A stretch of DNA of 64,000 nt, taken from Sva-07 sp963715825. GTDB taxonomy: Bacteria; Actinomycetota; Acidimicrobiia; Acidimicrobiales; Ilumatobacteraceae. The stretch spans positions 1 through 64,000 of the forward strand of contig CAVQSI010000020.1 of NCBI GenBank assembly GCA_963715825.1, given 5' to 3'. The notes under the pieces are model-generated. The model saw nothing but the letters and a program-made list of their open reading frames with translations. It searched no databases and was not told the DNA's origin. The position numbers and the translations under genes were made by a program. Positions 38,133-46,982 of the stretch are shown in pieces; positions within the stretch are counted from its first letter, which is position 1, and every line of letters starts with the position of its first letter.

Positions 38133-38648
38133 TCAGGCGGTGGGGACGAACAGCAGGTCGAGGGCGGCAAGGCGCTCGGCGACCTGGTCGACCGGCACAT
38201 CGAGCATCGCCGCGATCGAACGGGTGTCGTCGCCGCGCACGGTGATGACCCGGCCGTTGAAGTCCTGGCGCTGCACCTGGATCAGCTTGAGGTAGCGCGC
38301 CAGCATCTCGAACGGTGCGCCCTTGAGCTGCACGAGCTTGGCCACGTCGATGGCGAGCTTCTTGTTGACCGGCGAGGCGATCGCTGCCGCCGCCTCGGTG
38401 CCGGTGACCTCGCGAGGCAACAGCTGCTCGACCGGCACGGCGTAGAACTGCGAGAGCCGGTCGAGGCGCGGCACCGACAGTGCCCGCTCGCCACGCTCGT
38501 ACGCACCGAGCACCGAGGCCTTGAACTCCTGGTTCGACTGCGCTTCGACCTCTTGCAGCGACAGCCGCTTCTGTTTGCGGATCACGCGGAGTCGCTCGCC
38601 CACCTGCTGGCTGTACACCGAAGGAGCGTCGTCGTCGATCATGGTCAT
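38133..38648 (-). CDS. bldD: BldD-like c-di-GMP-responsive regulator
   Basis: 171 residues. An N-terminal XRE helix-turn-helix (about 15-75: GERLRVIRKQKRLSLQEVEAQSNQ, LGAYERGERALSVPRL) is followed by a C-terminal BldD domain with RQD (127-129), eight residues, then RGDD (138-141). This matches the c-di-GMP-binding R-x-D-X8-R-x-D-D signature of Streptomyces BldD, a repressor of development that dimerises on c-di-GMP. ATG 38648 (or 38642) follows GGCGGGA. Confidence 0.85.
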   Translation of the reverse strand: MTMIDDDAPSVYSQQVGERLRVIRKQKRLSLQEVEAQSNQEFKASVLGAYERGERALSVPRLDRLSQFYAVPVEQLLPREVTGTEAAAAIASPVNKKLAIDVAKLVQLKGAPFEMLARYLKLIQVQRQDFNGRVITVRGDDTRSIAAMLDVPVDQVAERLAALDLLFVPTA

Positions 38649-38755
38649 GTCAGTTCCCGCCTTGCTGTTCGATTCACGGTTCTCGGTTCACCGGTGGCGC
38701 CCGCCTGCCGATCGTCCCGGACGTTACCCGGGGGTAACTCCGCGAGCATAGACGG

Positions 38756-39457
38756 TCAGCGTTCGAATGCCACGCAGAGTGTGGAAACCGCCACCGCAGC
38801 GGTCTCGGTACGCAGGATCGTCGGGCCGAGATCGACGCGGTCGCGGGCGGCGGCGAGCTCGGTGTCGCCCCATCCCCCTTCGGGCCCGACGGCCACCGCG
38901 AGGTCAGCAGCGGTCAACGCCCGGCCACCCGGCTCGGCCACTGCGAAGTTGTCGAGCACGTCGACAGCAGCGACCGGTGCGTCGATCGACAGGCGCGTCA
39001 CGCGCCGACTCTGGCGCAGGGCCTCGTCGGCGATCCGTTGCAGCCGTGCGAGCTGGTGCTGCACCCGATCCGGTTTCCATCGCACGACGGAATGCTCCGC
39101 GTGCAGCAGCACCAGACGATCGACGCCGAGTTCGGTGACCTTCTGCACCATCCAGTCGAGCCGGTCGCCCTTGGGCATGGCTGCAGCGATCGTGATCGAC
39201 CGAGCCGGTGCTGGCTCGACCACCACCGCCGACGTCGGGTCGAGTCGCAGGGTGTTGCCGTCGACGACCGCTGTCGCGAGGCACCAACGCCCGTGGCCGT
39301 CGGTGACGCTGACGACCTCGCCGTCGCGCAGGCGCAACACCCGCCGGAGGTGATGCTCGGTGTCGTCGTCGATCGCCACCGTGCCACTGAGCTGCTCGGG
39401 CTCGACGAGGACGTGCGCACTGGTCGAGCGCAGCGCCGACCGGTCGGGGCCCTCCAT
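38756..39457 (-). CDS. rsmE: 16S rRNA m3U1498 methyltransferase
   Basis: 233 residues of the SPOUT family. It has the N-terminal PUA-like part (HHLRRVLRLRDGEVVSVTDG) and the knotted SAM site: LAVAVGPEGGW and LGPTILRTETA. RsmE methylates U1498 of 16S rRNA. It starts 13 nt after the dnaJ stop, the common dnaJ-rsmE order. Confidence 0.93.
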   Translation of the reverse strand: MEGPDRSALRSTSAHVLVEPEQLSGTVAIDDDTEHHLRRVLRLRDGEVVSVTDGHGRWCLATAVVDGNTLRLDPTSAVVVEPAPARSITIAAAMPKGDRLDWMVQKVTELGVDRLVLLHAEHSVVRWKPDRVQHQLARLQRIADEALRQSRRVTRLSIDAPVAAVDVLDNFAVAEPGGRALTAADLAVAVGPEGGWGDTELAAARDRVDLGPTILRTETAAVAVSTLCVAFER

Positions 39458-39470
39458 CAGCGCTCGCGCC

Positions 39471-40604
39471 TCAGGAGAACGCCGACTTGATACGCGAGAA
39501 CAGGCCTTCCTTGCCGTTGCCGACCACCTCGCCGCGACCCTCGGCGTAGCGCGTCAACAGATCGACTTCGCCCTCGCTCAACTTGGTGGGGATGTCGACG
39601 CGGACCCGGGCGCGCAGGTCGCCACGGCCACGACCCCGCAGATGCGGGACGCCTCGCTGGCGCAGGACGAACTCGCGGCCGGGCTGCGTGCCGGGCGGGA
39701 CGATGAGGTGCTCGGTGCCGTCGAGCGTTTCGAGCTCGATCTGGGTGCCGAGCGACGCCTGGGCGATCGAGATCGGGACCTCGGTGACGAGGTCGTGGTC
39801 CTCGCGCACGAACTGCGGGTGCGCAGCGACACGGAGGTGCACGTACAGGTCACCGGTGCCACCGCCGCGAGGGCCGACCGCGCCGCGCCCGGTGAGGCGC
39901 AGCGTCGATCCGGAGTCGACGCCCGCTGGGACATCGACCTGGTAGCTCTTGTCGGAGGTGACCCGCCCCTCGCCGCGACACGTCGCACAGGGCGTGGTGA
40001 TGATCTGGCCGAGCCCGCCGCACCGACTGCACGGGCTGGCGGTCACCATCTGGCCGAGCAAGCTCTGGCGGACCCGTTGGATCTGGCCGCTGCCGCCGCA
40101 GTCGCTGCAGGTGACCGGCTGCGTGCCTTCGCCGGCGCCGGAACCGTCGCAGTCGCCGCAGCGCGTGGGGAGCTTCAGCGAGACGTCGATCTCGTCGCCG
40201 AACACCGCCTGCTCGAACGAGATGTCGGCGATCACCTCGATGTCCTGACCGCGTGGCGGGCCCGACGGGCCACGGGTGCGCCCGCCACCGAAGGGATTGC
40301 CACCACCGCCACCGAAGAACGTCTCGAAGATGTCGCCGAGGCCCCCGCCGAAGAGATCCTCGGCCGACGGCCCGCCACCGGCACCGCCGACCCCGGCTTC
40401 GCCGTAGCGGTCGTAGCGGGCGCGCTGTTGGTCGTCGGACAGCACCTGATACGCCTGGGCGATCTTCTTGAACTGCTCGGCCGCTGACGCATCGTCGGGA
40501 TTGGCGTCGGGATGGAACTCGCGGGCGCGCTGGCGATAGGCCTTCTTGATCTCGTCCGCCGTGGCGGTGCGCGAGACCCCGAGGAGTTCGTAGTAGTCAG
40601 CCAT
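39471..40604 (-). CDS. dnaJ: Chaperone DnaJ
   Basis: 377 residues with all DnaJ parts: J domain (1-68; HPD at 31-33), Gly/Phe-rich linker (about 74-110), four zinc repeats CGDCDGSG, CSDCGGSG, CSRCGGLG and CATCRGEG, and the two C-terminal substrate domains. It stimulates DnaK ATPase and delivers unfolded proteins. ATG 40604 begins MADYYELLGV. It lies between hrcA and rsmE and should be under the CIRCE element. No dnaK or grpE is in this window. Confidence 0.95.
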   Translation of the reverse strand: MADYYELLGVSRTATADEIKKAYRQRAREFHPDANPDDASAAEQFKKIAQAYQVLSDDQQRARYDRYGEAGVGGAGGGPSAEDLFGGGLGDIFETFFGGGGGNPFGGGRTRGPSGPPRGQDIEVIADISFEQAVFGDEIDVSLKLPTRCGDCDGSGAGEGTQPVTCSDCGGSGQIQRVRQSLLGQMVTASPCSRCGGLGQIITTPCATCRGEGRVTSDKSYQVDVPAGVDSGSTLRLTGRGAVGPRGGGTGDLYVHLRVAAHPQFVREDHDLVTEVPISIAQASLGTQIELETLDGTEHLIVPPGTQPGREFVLRQRGVPHLRGRGRGDLRARVRVDIPTKLSEGEVDLLTRYAEGRGEVVGNGKEGLFSRIKSAFS

Positions 40605-40641
40605 GGAAGGCCCCATCATGCCGTGAGTTGGCCACGCGGAC

Positions 40642-41637
40642 TCAGCCTTCTTCGATGCGGTGGCCGAGCTGCTCGCTCACCACGTCGACGGTCGCCAGCG
40701 CCTGCGGGTAGTTCATCCTGGTCGGGCCGAGCACGCCCACCGAGCCGAGGTGCTCACCGTCGACGACCACGGGGGCGACCACCACCGAGCAGGCCGACAG
40801 CGGCTCGACGCCGTGTTCGACGCCGATCGCCACGGACATGCCCCGGTTGACGATGTCGCTGACCAGGGTGACCACGACGAACTGCTGCTCGAGCGTGGCG
40901 AGCACCGACCGGACGATCTCGACCGCGTCGAAGGCGTTGGCGACCGCGGCCGCTCCCCCGGTGAAGACCTGGTCGGGACTCGCCGTGGCGCGCAGCGCGT
41001 CGAGAGCGTCGCGGCACAGCCGGTCGACGACGGCGTCGCCGGTGTCGGCCGACGTGGACACCGAGCCGAGCACCCGACCGTCGAGCGTCGCGGAGAGATG
41101 GGCGCCGGCAGCGGAGAGCTTGAGGTCGTCGTCGCCCTCGACGAGTTCGATCGGGACGTTCTCGACGGTGCCGTTGGCGAACACGACGATCACCGTGGCA
41201 GCCGTCGCCGACAGCGACACGAACTGCACACGGCGCACCGGGACCGCTTCGGCGCGGGGACCGACGACGACGCCGGCGTTGTTGGTGAGCGTGGCGAGGA
41301 GGTTGGACGTTTGGTGGAGCATCTCCTCGAGGCGGCCGTGGGCGGCCGAGAAGAAGTCGCCGACCTGGCGGGTTGTCGCCTTGTCGAGGCGGCCCGGCTT
41401 GGTGAGGTGGTCGACGAAGTATCGATAGCCCTTGTCGGTGGGGATGCGGCCGGCCGAGGTGTGGGGTTGCACCAGGTAGCCCTCGTGTTCGAGATGCGCC
41501 ATCTCGTTGCGGACCGTCGCCGACGACACCTTGACCGTCGGAGAGTCGGCGATGTGGCCGGATCCGACGGGTTGGGCCGTGGCGATGTACTCCTGCACGA
41601 CAGCGCTCAAGATGGCGGTCTTGCGTTCGTCCAACAT
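40642..41637 (-). CDS. hrcA: Heat-inducible transcription repressor HrcA
   Basis: 331 residues. The N-terminal winged helix (MLDERKTAILSAVVQEYIATAQPVGS, VSSATVRNEMAHLEHEGYLVQPHTSAGRIPTDKGYRYFVD) is unmistakable; the C-terminal part holds the GAF-like and dimerisation regions (VGVLGPTRMNYPQAL). HrcA represses heat-shock operons at CIRCE and is kept active by GroEL. Its ATG at 41637 directly abuts a CIRCE element, so it is autoregulated with dnaJ. Confidence 0.95.
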   Translation of the reverse strand: MLDERKTAILSAVVQEYIATAQPVGSGHIADSPTVKVSSATVRNEMAHLEHEGYLVQPHTSAGRIPTDKGYRYFVDHLTKPGRLDKATTRQVGDFFSAAHGRLEEMLHQTSNLLATLTNNAGVVVGPRAEAVPVRRVQFVSLSATAATVIVVFANGTVENVPIELVEGDDDLKLSAAGAHLSATLDGRVLGSVSTSADTGDAVVDRLCRDALDALRATASPDQVFTGGAAAVANAFDAVEIVRSVLATLEQQFVVVTLVSDIVNRGMSVAIGVEHGVEPLSACSVVVAPVVVDGEHLGSVGVLGPTRMNYPQALATVDVVSEQLGHRIEEG

Positions 41638-41664
41638 TTGGCACTCAAGTCTACCGACTGCCAG
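41638..41664 (-). promoter_or_regulatory. CIRCE operator overlapping the hrcA promoter
   Basis: On the minus strand the halves are CTGGCAGTC (41664-41656) and GAGTGCCAA (41646-41638) with a 9-nt spacer, against the consensus TTAGCACTC-N9-GAGTGCTAA (6/9 and 8/9 matches). TAGACT in the spacer is the likely -10 box. The right half ends one base before the hrcA ATG. Confidence 0.8.
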
Positions 41665-41681
41665 CCAAGGGAGCGGGTCGA

Positions 41682-43001
41682 TCAGCCGAGGGACTTCAGG
41701 CGGCGGAGCGCTTCGTCGCGTTCGGTCTTGTGGTCGAGCATCGGTTCGACCGGATCGGGCACCCACCGGGCGACGTAGGCGCCGTCGGGGTCGTAGCGCT
41801 CTTGTTGCAGGTGCGGGTTGAACACCCGGAAGTACGGCGCGGCATCCGTGCCGGTGCCGGCGGCCCACTGCCAGCCATGGTTGTTCGACGCCAGATCACC
41901 GTCGATCAGGTGCTGCATGAACCAGCGCGCTCCCCACTGCCACGGCAGGTGCAGATCCTTGACGAGGAAGCTCGCCACGATCATCCGGACACGGTTGTGC
42001 ATCCATCCGGTGGCGGCGAGCTGGCGCATGCCGGCGTCGACGATGCCGAACCCGGTTCGGCCCGCCGCCCAGCGATCGAAGCGTTGGCGGGCCGCCGCGT
42101 CGGTGTCGATCGGCATCGCGTCCATCTTCGAGTTCAGGTTCTCCCACGCGGTGCGCGGCTGTTGGAAGAGCACGTCGGCGTAGAACTCGCGCCACGCGAG
42201 TTCGCTGGAGAACACGGTGTGACCCGTCGATCCGGCCCCCGACGCGTCCAGGTCGGCGAGCAGTTGGCGCGGATGGATCGTCCCCCACTTGAGCGCCGGC
42301 GACAGCTGGCTGGTGCCGGCGACGGCGGGCAGGTCGCGTCGGTCCGGGTAGGCGTCGACGCCGTCGGAGACGAACGCGTGCCAGCGATCGTGGGCCGCCT
42401 CCTCGCCGGCGCCGGGGAGAGCGATGCCGGGGTCAGGACGCTGGCCGAGCGGCTCCGTGTCGACCCCGGTCGGATCAGCCCAGCGGAAGTCGTCGGCCGG
42501 CGCGTCCGCGGGCAGGTCCCAACCGACCCGGCGCCACACCTTGGAGAACGGCGTGAACACGGCGTACGGCGTGCCGTCGCCCTTGGCGACGCTGCCCGGT
42601 GCAACTGCATAGGGCGACCCGACGCCACGGAGGTGTCGCTCGTCGGCGGCGAGCGCGGCCTTGACGGCGGCATCGCGGCGGCGGCCGTACGGTGCGTAGT
42701 CGCGAGCGACGAACACGGTGTCGGCCCGAACCTGCGCGGCGACTGCCGGGATCACGTTGGTGGGATCGCCGTGACGAATCACGAGGCCGTGGCCGCCAAC
42801 CTCACGGATCGCCGCGTCCAACGATCGCAACGCATCGTGGAGGTACGCCAGCCGCGCAGCGCCCGACCGGGCGAATGTCGGGTCGACGACGAAGACCGGC
42901 ACGACCTCTGCGCCGTCGGCCCCCGCGGCGAGCAGGGCCGGGTTGTCGGCGAGGCGCAGATCGCGCCGGAACCACATGATCGATCGGTGGACGTTGCTCA
43001 C
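41682..43001 (-). CDS. phr: Deoxyribodipyrimidine photolyase (cryptochrome/photolyase family)
   Basis: 439 residues from the GTG at 43001. The N-terminal antenna domain starts MWFRRDLRLADNPALL, and the FAD domain has SSELAWREFYADVLF, FDRWAAGRTGFGIVDAGMRQL, GWMHNRVRMIVASFLVKDLHLPWQWG, and DLASNNHGWQWAAGTGTDAAPYFRVFNP, the class I CPD photolyase signature. It repairs UV dimers with blue light. TACAAC ends 6 nt before the GTG start, as in leaderless genes. Confidence 0.95.
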   Translation of the reverse strand: MSNVHRSIMWFRRDLRLADNPALLAAGADGAEVVPVFVVDPTFARSGAARLAYLHDALRSLDAAIREVGGHGLVIRHGDPTNVIPAVAAQVRADTVFVARDYAPYGRRRDAAVKAALAADERHLRGVGSPYAVAPGSVAKGDGTPYAVFTPFSKVWRRVGWDLPADAPADDFRWADPTGVDTEPLGQRPDPGIALPGAGEEAAHDRWHAFVSDGVDAYPDRRDLPAVAGTSQLSPALKWGTIHPRQLLADLDASGAGSTGHTVFSSELAWREFYADVLFQQPRTAWENLNSKMDAMPIDTDAAARQRFDRWAAGRTGFGIVDAGMRQLAATGWMHNRVRMIVASFLVKDLHLPWQWGARWFMQHLIDGDLASNNHGWQWAAGTGTDAAPYFRVFNPHLQQERYDPDGAYVARWVPDPVEPMLDHKTERDEALRRLKSLG

Positions 43002-43045
43002 TCCAGCGTTGTACCCCGCGATCGTCCCCGCCACTCGATCGAGCG

Positions 43046-44413
43046 TCAGTCCAGTGACGCCTGCAGGAGGCGCAGCAGTTCGTCGACGGTGGGTTGGTCC
43101 ACCGGCGGTGCCAACTCGTCGACGTACTGCGACATGACGATCTGCACGATGAGTCCACCGGTTCGGACGACACCGGTGATGATCGTGGCCGTGAGCTCGG
43201 GGCCGTTGGCGACGGTCGCTCGGAGCACGGCGAGATCGTCGGCGCCGGCGACCTGATCCGGTGTCGTCGGCACGGACTCGTAGGTCACCTGGAGGAAGCT
43301 CTCGTCGATCTCGCCGCAGGAGGCGAGCGCGGCGTACACGTCGATCCACTGCTGGGCGAGCTCCGGCGTGCCGTCCATCACCGCCTGGGACACCATCATG
43401 TCGGCGCCAGCTTCGCCGTCGCGTTCGAACAGCGCCGACAGGCCTGCCGCCTGGGCTGGGGTCGTGACCCCACAGAACTCGTCGCGGCCGCCCGGCATGC
43501 CATCGTCCACGAACACTGCCGAGCGCGTCCAGGTGTCGCCGAGCTCGGATGCGTCGAGGATCATGCCCGCCAACGGATCCGACATCCACGACTCGTCGTT
43601 CCACAGCTCGTCGAACTCGTCGAACTCGTCGAACTCGTCGAACTCGTCGGTGGTCTCGGTCGGTTCGGTCGATTGGGTGACCGCGTGGATCTTGTCGGAC
43701 ACCGCCTGGGCGAGCATCGGGAATTCCGACGCTGCGTCGGGTCCCACGACGCGCAGCTTCACGACGAGGCTCTCGGTGACCCAGTAGCCGAGCGACACCG
43801 GTTCGCCGTTGACGGCGATCACGAGACCTGCGGACGCCCACACGCCCTCGGACGGAACGAGCACCGGCTCGACCCACCCCTCTCCGCGTTCGTCGGTGAA
43901 CTCGGGGCATGCCTCCGCCACGAGCAGCGCCGCGTCGAGGATCCGCTGGGCTGCCGGACCCGACGCGGCGTCGACCACCGAGTTGTAGAAGTCGATGGCG
44001 CCCGACCCTCCGATGGTTTCGAACCGATCAAAGGAGTCGAGGGTGCGCACGACGTCGAGCATCGGACAATCCGAGCTGCCGTACGGGTCGGGCTTCCCCT
44101 GTGTGCGCTGCGGCTCGCCGATCTCCCACCAGGGCACGTCGCCGTCGACGAGCAACAACCGTTGCGCCAGTGTTGCAAGGTCGGCGGTCGTTCCTGCTGG
44201 AACGCTCACCGGTGGGTCCGACGCCGGAGGCGGTGGCGTCGTCAGCGGTGGCGTGGAGGTCGGCTCCACGGGCGGGGCGGTGACGCGCGGGTCGTCATCG
44301 CTGATCTGCAGTCCCTCGATCGGAGTTCGCTGTTCCGCGACGACGTCGGGTTCGGCGGAGCATGCGACGAGCGCGAGCACCAGCGCCACTGCGAGCAGCC
44401 CGTTCGAACGCAC
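43046..44413 (-). CDS. Lipoprotein with two sensor-like domains
   Basis: 455 residues from the GTG at 44413 (a TTG at 44431 is also in frame). A signal peptide (LLAVALVLALVACSAEPD) gives a lipid anchor, then a Pro/Thr-rich linker (about 35-75). Two similar halves, at about 80-210 and 260-430, resemble paired Cys-containing solute-sensing domains. They are joined by an acidic stretch, DEFDEFDEFDEFDELW, encoded by four 9-bp repeats. Function unknown. It lies beside another large exported protein. Confidence 0.75.
   Translation of the reverse strand: MRSNGLLAVALVLALVACSAEPDVVAEQRTPIEGLQISDDDPRVTAPPVEPTSTPPLTTPPPPASDPPVSVPAGTTADLATLAQRLLLVDGDVPWWEIGEPQRTQGKPDPYGSSDCPMLDVVRTLDSFDRFETIGGSGAIDFYNSVVDAASGPAAQRILDAALLVAEACPEFTDERGEGWVEPVLVPSEGVWASAGLVIAVNGEPVSLGYWVTESLVVKLRVVGPDAASEFPMLAQAVSDKIHAVTQSTEPTETTDEFDEFDEFDEFDELWNDESWMSDPLAGMILDASELGDTWTRSAVFVDDGMPGGRDEFCGVTTPAQAAGLSALFERDGEAGADMMVSQAVMDGTPELAQQWIDVYAALASCGEIDESFLQVTYESVPTTPDQVAGADDLAVLRATVANGPELTATIITGVVRTGGLIVQIVMSQYVDELAPPVDQPTVDELLRLLQASLD
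43611..43646 (-). repeat. Four 9-bp repeats coding (Asp-Glu-Phe)n
   Basis: The unit TCGAACTCG (plus strand) occurs four times in tandem inside the lipoprotein gene. The length is a multiple of 3, so copy-number change would lengthen or shorten the acidic linker without a frameshift. Confidence 0.8.
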
Positions 44414-44493
44414 GGTTCTGCATCGGCACAACGTCCTACGACCTTGATGTTCTGCGCTCGCCGTCGTTCGGCGTCAGCGTTGTTCAGCGCCGC

Positions 44494-46944
44494 TCAGTCG
44501 GCCCCGCCGCCTTGGAACGTGGTCGCGGGCGTGGCGATCGTTCGCACCGAACCCAGTCCGCCGACGACGTCGACGCCGTCGGCGCCGACGATCACGAGGT
44601 CCGCTCCGATGACCGTGACCGCCACGTTGGCGTCGCCACTCCACACGAACGGAACGTCGCCGTCGAGGCCGTCGATCCACGTCAGCGATCCGCTCGCAGT
44701 GTCGATCATCGCCCAGAGGTACCCGTCGTCGGCGGATGCAACCCGCACGACGACGAACCGGCCGCCGGGCGACACCGCCGAGCCCGTCAGCGCCGTCGGT
44801 GGATCGGCCGGATCGATGCCCAGGACGCCGGCGACAGGCGACGACGGGTCGAGAGCGCTTCGTTCGCCGGTTTCTCGGTCGATGCGAACCACCACGCACT
44901 CCGAGGTGACATCGCACTCGCGGACGTACGCAGTGTCGGCACCGATCGCCAACAGTTCGCCGGCGGTCAGGCGATTCAGGTCGGTGGTGGCCCCGTTCGA
45001 GGTGGCGATGTACACATCGCCGCCGCGCTGCACGACGACGCCGCCACGGCCGTCGCCGCCGAACAGGCGAGCGCCGGGCACGATGATCGACCGCGACGGC
45101 ACACTCGCTGCGCCTGCGGCGAGGTCGACGAGCCGCAGGTCGACGGCGTCGATCGACGCCTCAGCGGGAGCTCCCGGTGCGGGCGCTGGCGACGACGACG
45201 TCCAGACGGTACCGGGGAGCGGTCCGGGCAGGATCGGTCCGGGTCCGAAGAGCCCGGGCGGCAGCGACCGCTCCCCCGTCGGGCTGGCCACGTAGCCCGA
45301 CGGCTCGTCGCCGGGGTTGCGGTTCGATGTCACGGCCACCCCATCGCCCACAACGAACACGGCAGGATCCCGCACGTCGATCGACGCCGAGCGGTTCCAG
45401 ATCACGGCGTCGCCGTCGCCGAGGGCGACCTCGGCAACGAGGTCGTTGCGGGTGAGCGCCACGACGCTGAGGTCGGCCAGCGAGGAGGCAGGACCGACCG
45501 CGGTGACGGGCACGGTCGTGACCGCTGATGCCGGTGAGAGTTCGGAATCGGGCGTGCGGACTCCCAGCGCCACGAGTCGGCCGAGTTCGTCGGCGAAGTG
45601 CACCGCCTCACCGGACGCACGATCGAGGAACTCGATGCCCGTGCCCGTCTCGGACAGCTCGAACACGCCGCTGCTGTCCGCGGCCCACCTGGACCCGCGG
45701 TTCCACGAACGGTTGGGCACCTCGACCCGGTCGCCGGTGGTCAGGTCGATGACGATCAGGTTGCTGTTCGGTGCGCCGTCGTCGATCGCGCTGATCGCCG
45801 AGCCATCGGGCGCGAGGTCGAGCCCGAACCACGCGAACTGCAGGTCATCCGGAACGATGCCGTCGGCGATCGGTCGTCGATCGCCGGTCCGACGATCGAC
45901 GAGCACGTCGCCGCACACCAGGTCGCTGGTGCACTCGCGGATCAGGCGGCTGGACTCGCTGACCGCCCGCAACACGCCGTCGTCGATGCGTTGCGCGGAG
46001 CCGTCGACGCCGATGGCGTACACGCCGCCAGCGTCGTTGACGTACGTCTCGCCGCCACCGGCGTAGATCCCGCCACGCAGCCACGGCGCTGCGATCGGGT
46101 CGTCGTCGGTGACGTCGGACACCGCCCCGTCCGGCGTCACGCTGTACACGCTGGCCCGACCGGCGCTGGAGTAGCTGGAAACCAGGAATCGCGAGGAGCC
46201 GTCCGGGCCGTTCGTCCAGGACCCAACGTCGAACCCGTTGCCGTCGAACTGGTCGCCGTCGACCTCGATCGGTGTCGGCGCGTCGCGCGGAACGATCACC
46301 ATCCGGTTTCCGGCGGCCAGCGCCGCCGCATCGGGCGTCACGACCAGGCTCTGACCCTGGAAGAACTCGTCGTCGTCGCCGCCGGGGCCGAGGCGAATGG
46401 AACGGACGACACCCGACGGCAACGACAGCGTGTGAAGAACGCCATCGGCGGTGACCATCAGGATCTCGGTCGGCTCGTCGATCGCGGCGACCGGCGCAGG
46501 GATCACCACGTCGATCGGGTCGAGCGGATCGAGCGGATCGAGCGGGTCGAGCGGGGCGGCGCCCTCGTCTTCGGGCTCGACGGTCGTGTCGCTCCCGGCG
46601 TCCGGCGGCTCGACGGTCGTGGACGGCTGCTCCGTGCTGCTCGACGCCTCGTCGCCGGCCGGCTCGTCGTCGCCCCCGTTCGACGCAACGAAAACGCCAG
46701 CGGCAGCCACGACGGCTACTGCACCGATCGCGCCGACGACCACCCGGCGGCGGCGACTCGCGAACCGTGGCGGGGTGACTCCCTGCTCCGGCCGGCCGAG
46801 CGGCGCGAACGTCGGCTCGCCATCGGTGGCCACGACCTCTGCGTTGGTGTCGAGACGACGAGCGATCGGGACTTCGACGGGCGGTTCGGGCACCGGGATG
46901 TCGTCGCCGGCCCACGCGTGCTGGAAATCGTCGGACCCGGCCAT
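44494..46944 (-). CDS. Membrane-anchored protein with a beta-propeller-like ectodomain
   Basis: 816 residues from the ATG at 46944. A cytoplasmic Pro/Arg-rich N-terminus (about 1-65) precedes one transmembrane helix (about 68-88), then an acidic Thr/Pro linker with the repeat LDPLDPLDPLDPID, then about 650 residues of beta-strand repeats (GVVRSIRLGPGGDD, DLQFAWFGLDLAPDGSAISAIDD, NLIVIDLTTGDRV, RFVVVRVASADDGYLW) suggesting one or two propellers. The paired Cys sites (RECTSDLVCGDVLVDRRTGDR, RECDVTSECVVVRIDRETGER) repeat. Function unknown. Confidence 0.75.
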   Translation of the reverse strand: MAGSDDFQHAWAGDDIPVPEPPVEVPIARRLDTNAEVVATDGEPTFAPLGRPEQGVTPPRFASRRRRVVVGAIGAVAVVAAAGVFVASNGGDDEPAGDEASSSTEQPSTTVEPPDAGSDTTVEPEDEGAAPLDPLDPLDPLDPIDVVIPAPVAAIDEPTEILMVTADGVLHTLSLPSGVVRSIRLGPGGDDDEFFQGQSLVVTPDAAALAAGNRMVIVPRDAPTPIEVDGDQFDGNGFDVGSWTNGPDGSSRFLVSSYSSAGRASVYSVTPDGAVSDVTDDDPIAAPWLRGGIYAGGGETYVNDAGGVYAIGVDGSAQRIDDGVLRAVSESSRLIRECTSDLVCGDVLVDRRTGDRRPIADGIVPDDLQFAWFGLDLAPDGSAISAIDDGAPNSNLIVIDLTTGDRVEVPNRSWNRGSRWAADSSGVFELSETGTGIEFLDRASGEAVHFADELGRLVALGVRTPDSELSPASAVTTVPVTAVGPASSLADLSVVALTRNDLVAEVALGDGDAVIWNRSASIDVRDPAVFVVGDGVAVTSNRNPGDEPSGYVASPTGERSLPPGLFGPGPILPGPLPGTVWTSSSPAPAPGAPAEASIDAVDLRLVDLAAGAASVPSRSIIVPGARLFGGDGRGGVVVQRGGDVYIATSNGATTDLNRLTAGELLAIGADTAYVRECDVTSECVVVRIDRETGERSALDPSSPVAGVLGIDPADPPTALTGSAVSPGGRFVVVRVASADDGYLWAMIDTASGSLTWIDGLDGDVPFVWSGDANVAVTVIGADLVIVGADGVDVVGGLGSVRTIATPATTFQGGGAD
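46512..46556 (-). repeat. Five 9-bp repeats coding (Leu-Asp-Pro)n
   Basis: The unit CGAGCGGAT (plus strand, with variants) occurs five times in tandem. It encodes part of the linker of the beta-propeller protein and keeps the reading frame. Confidence 0.75.
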
Positions 46945-46982
46945 CGTCGGCCATTCGATCACATGCGGCCAGGCGCCGGTGA

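Noticed and set aside
37326..39353. A 675-codon plus-strand open frame
   Set aside because: It crosses hemW, bldD and rsmE on the opposite strand and shows His/Arg/Gly-rich composition without motifs.
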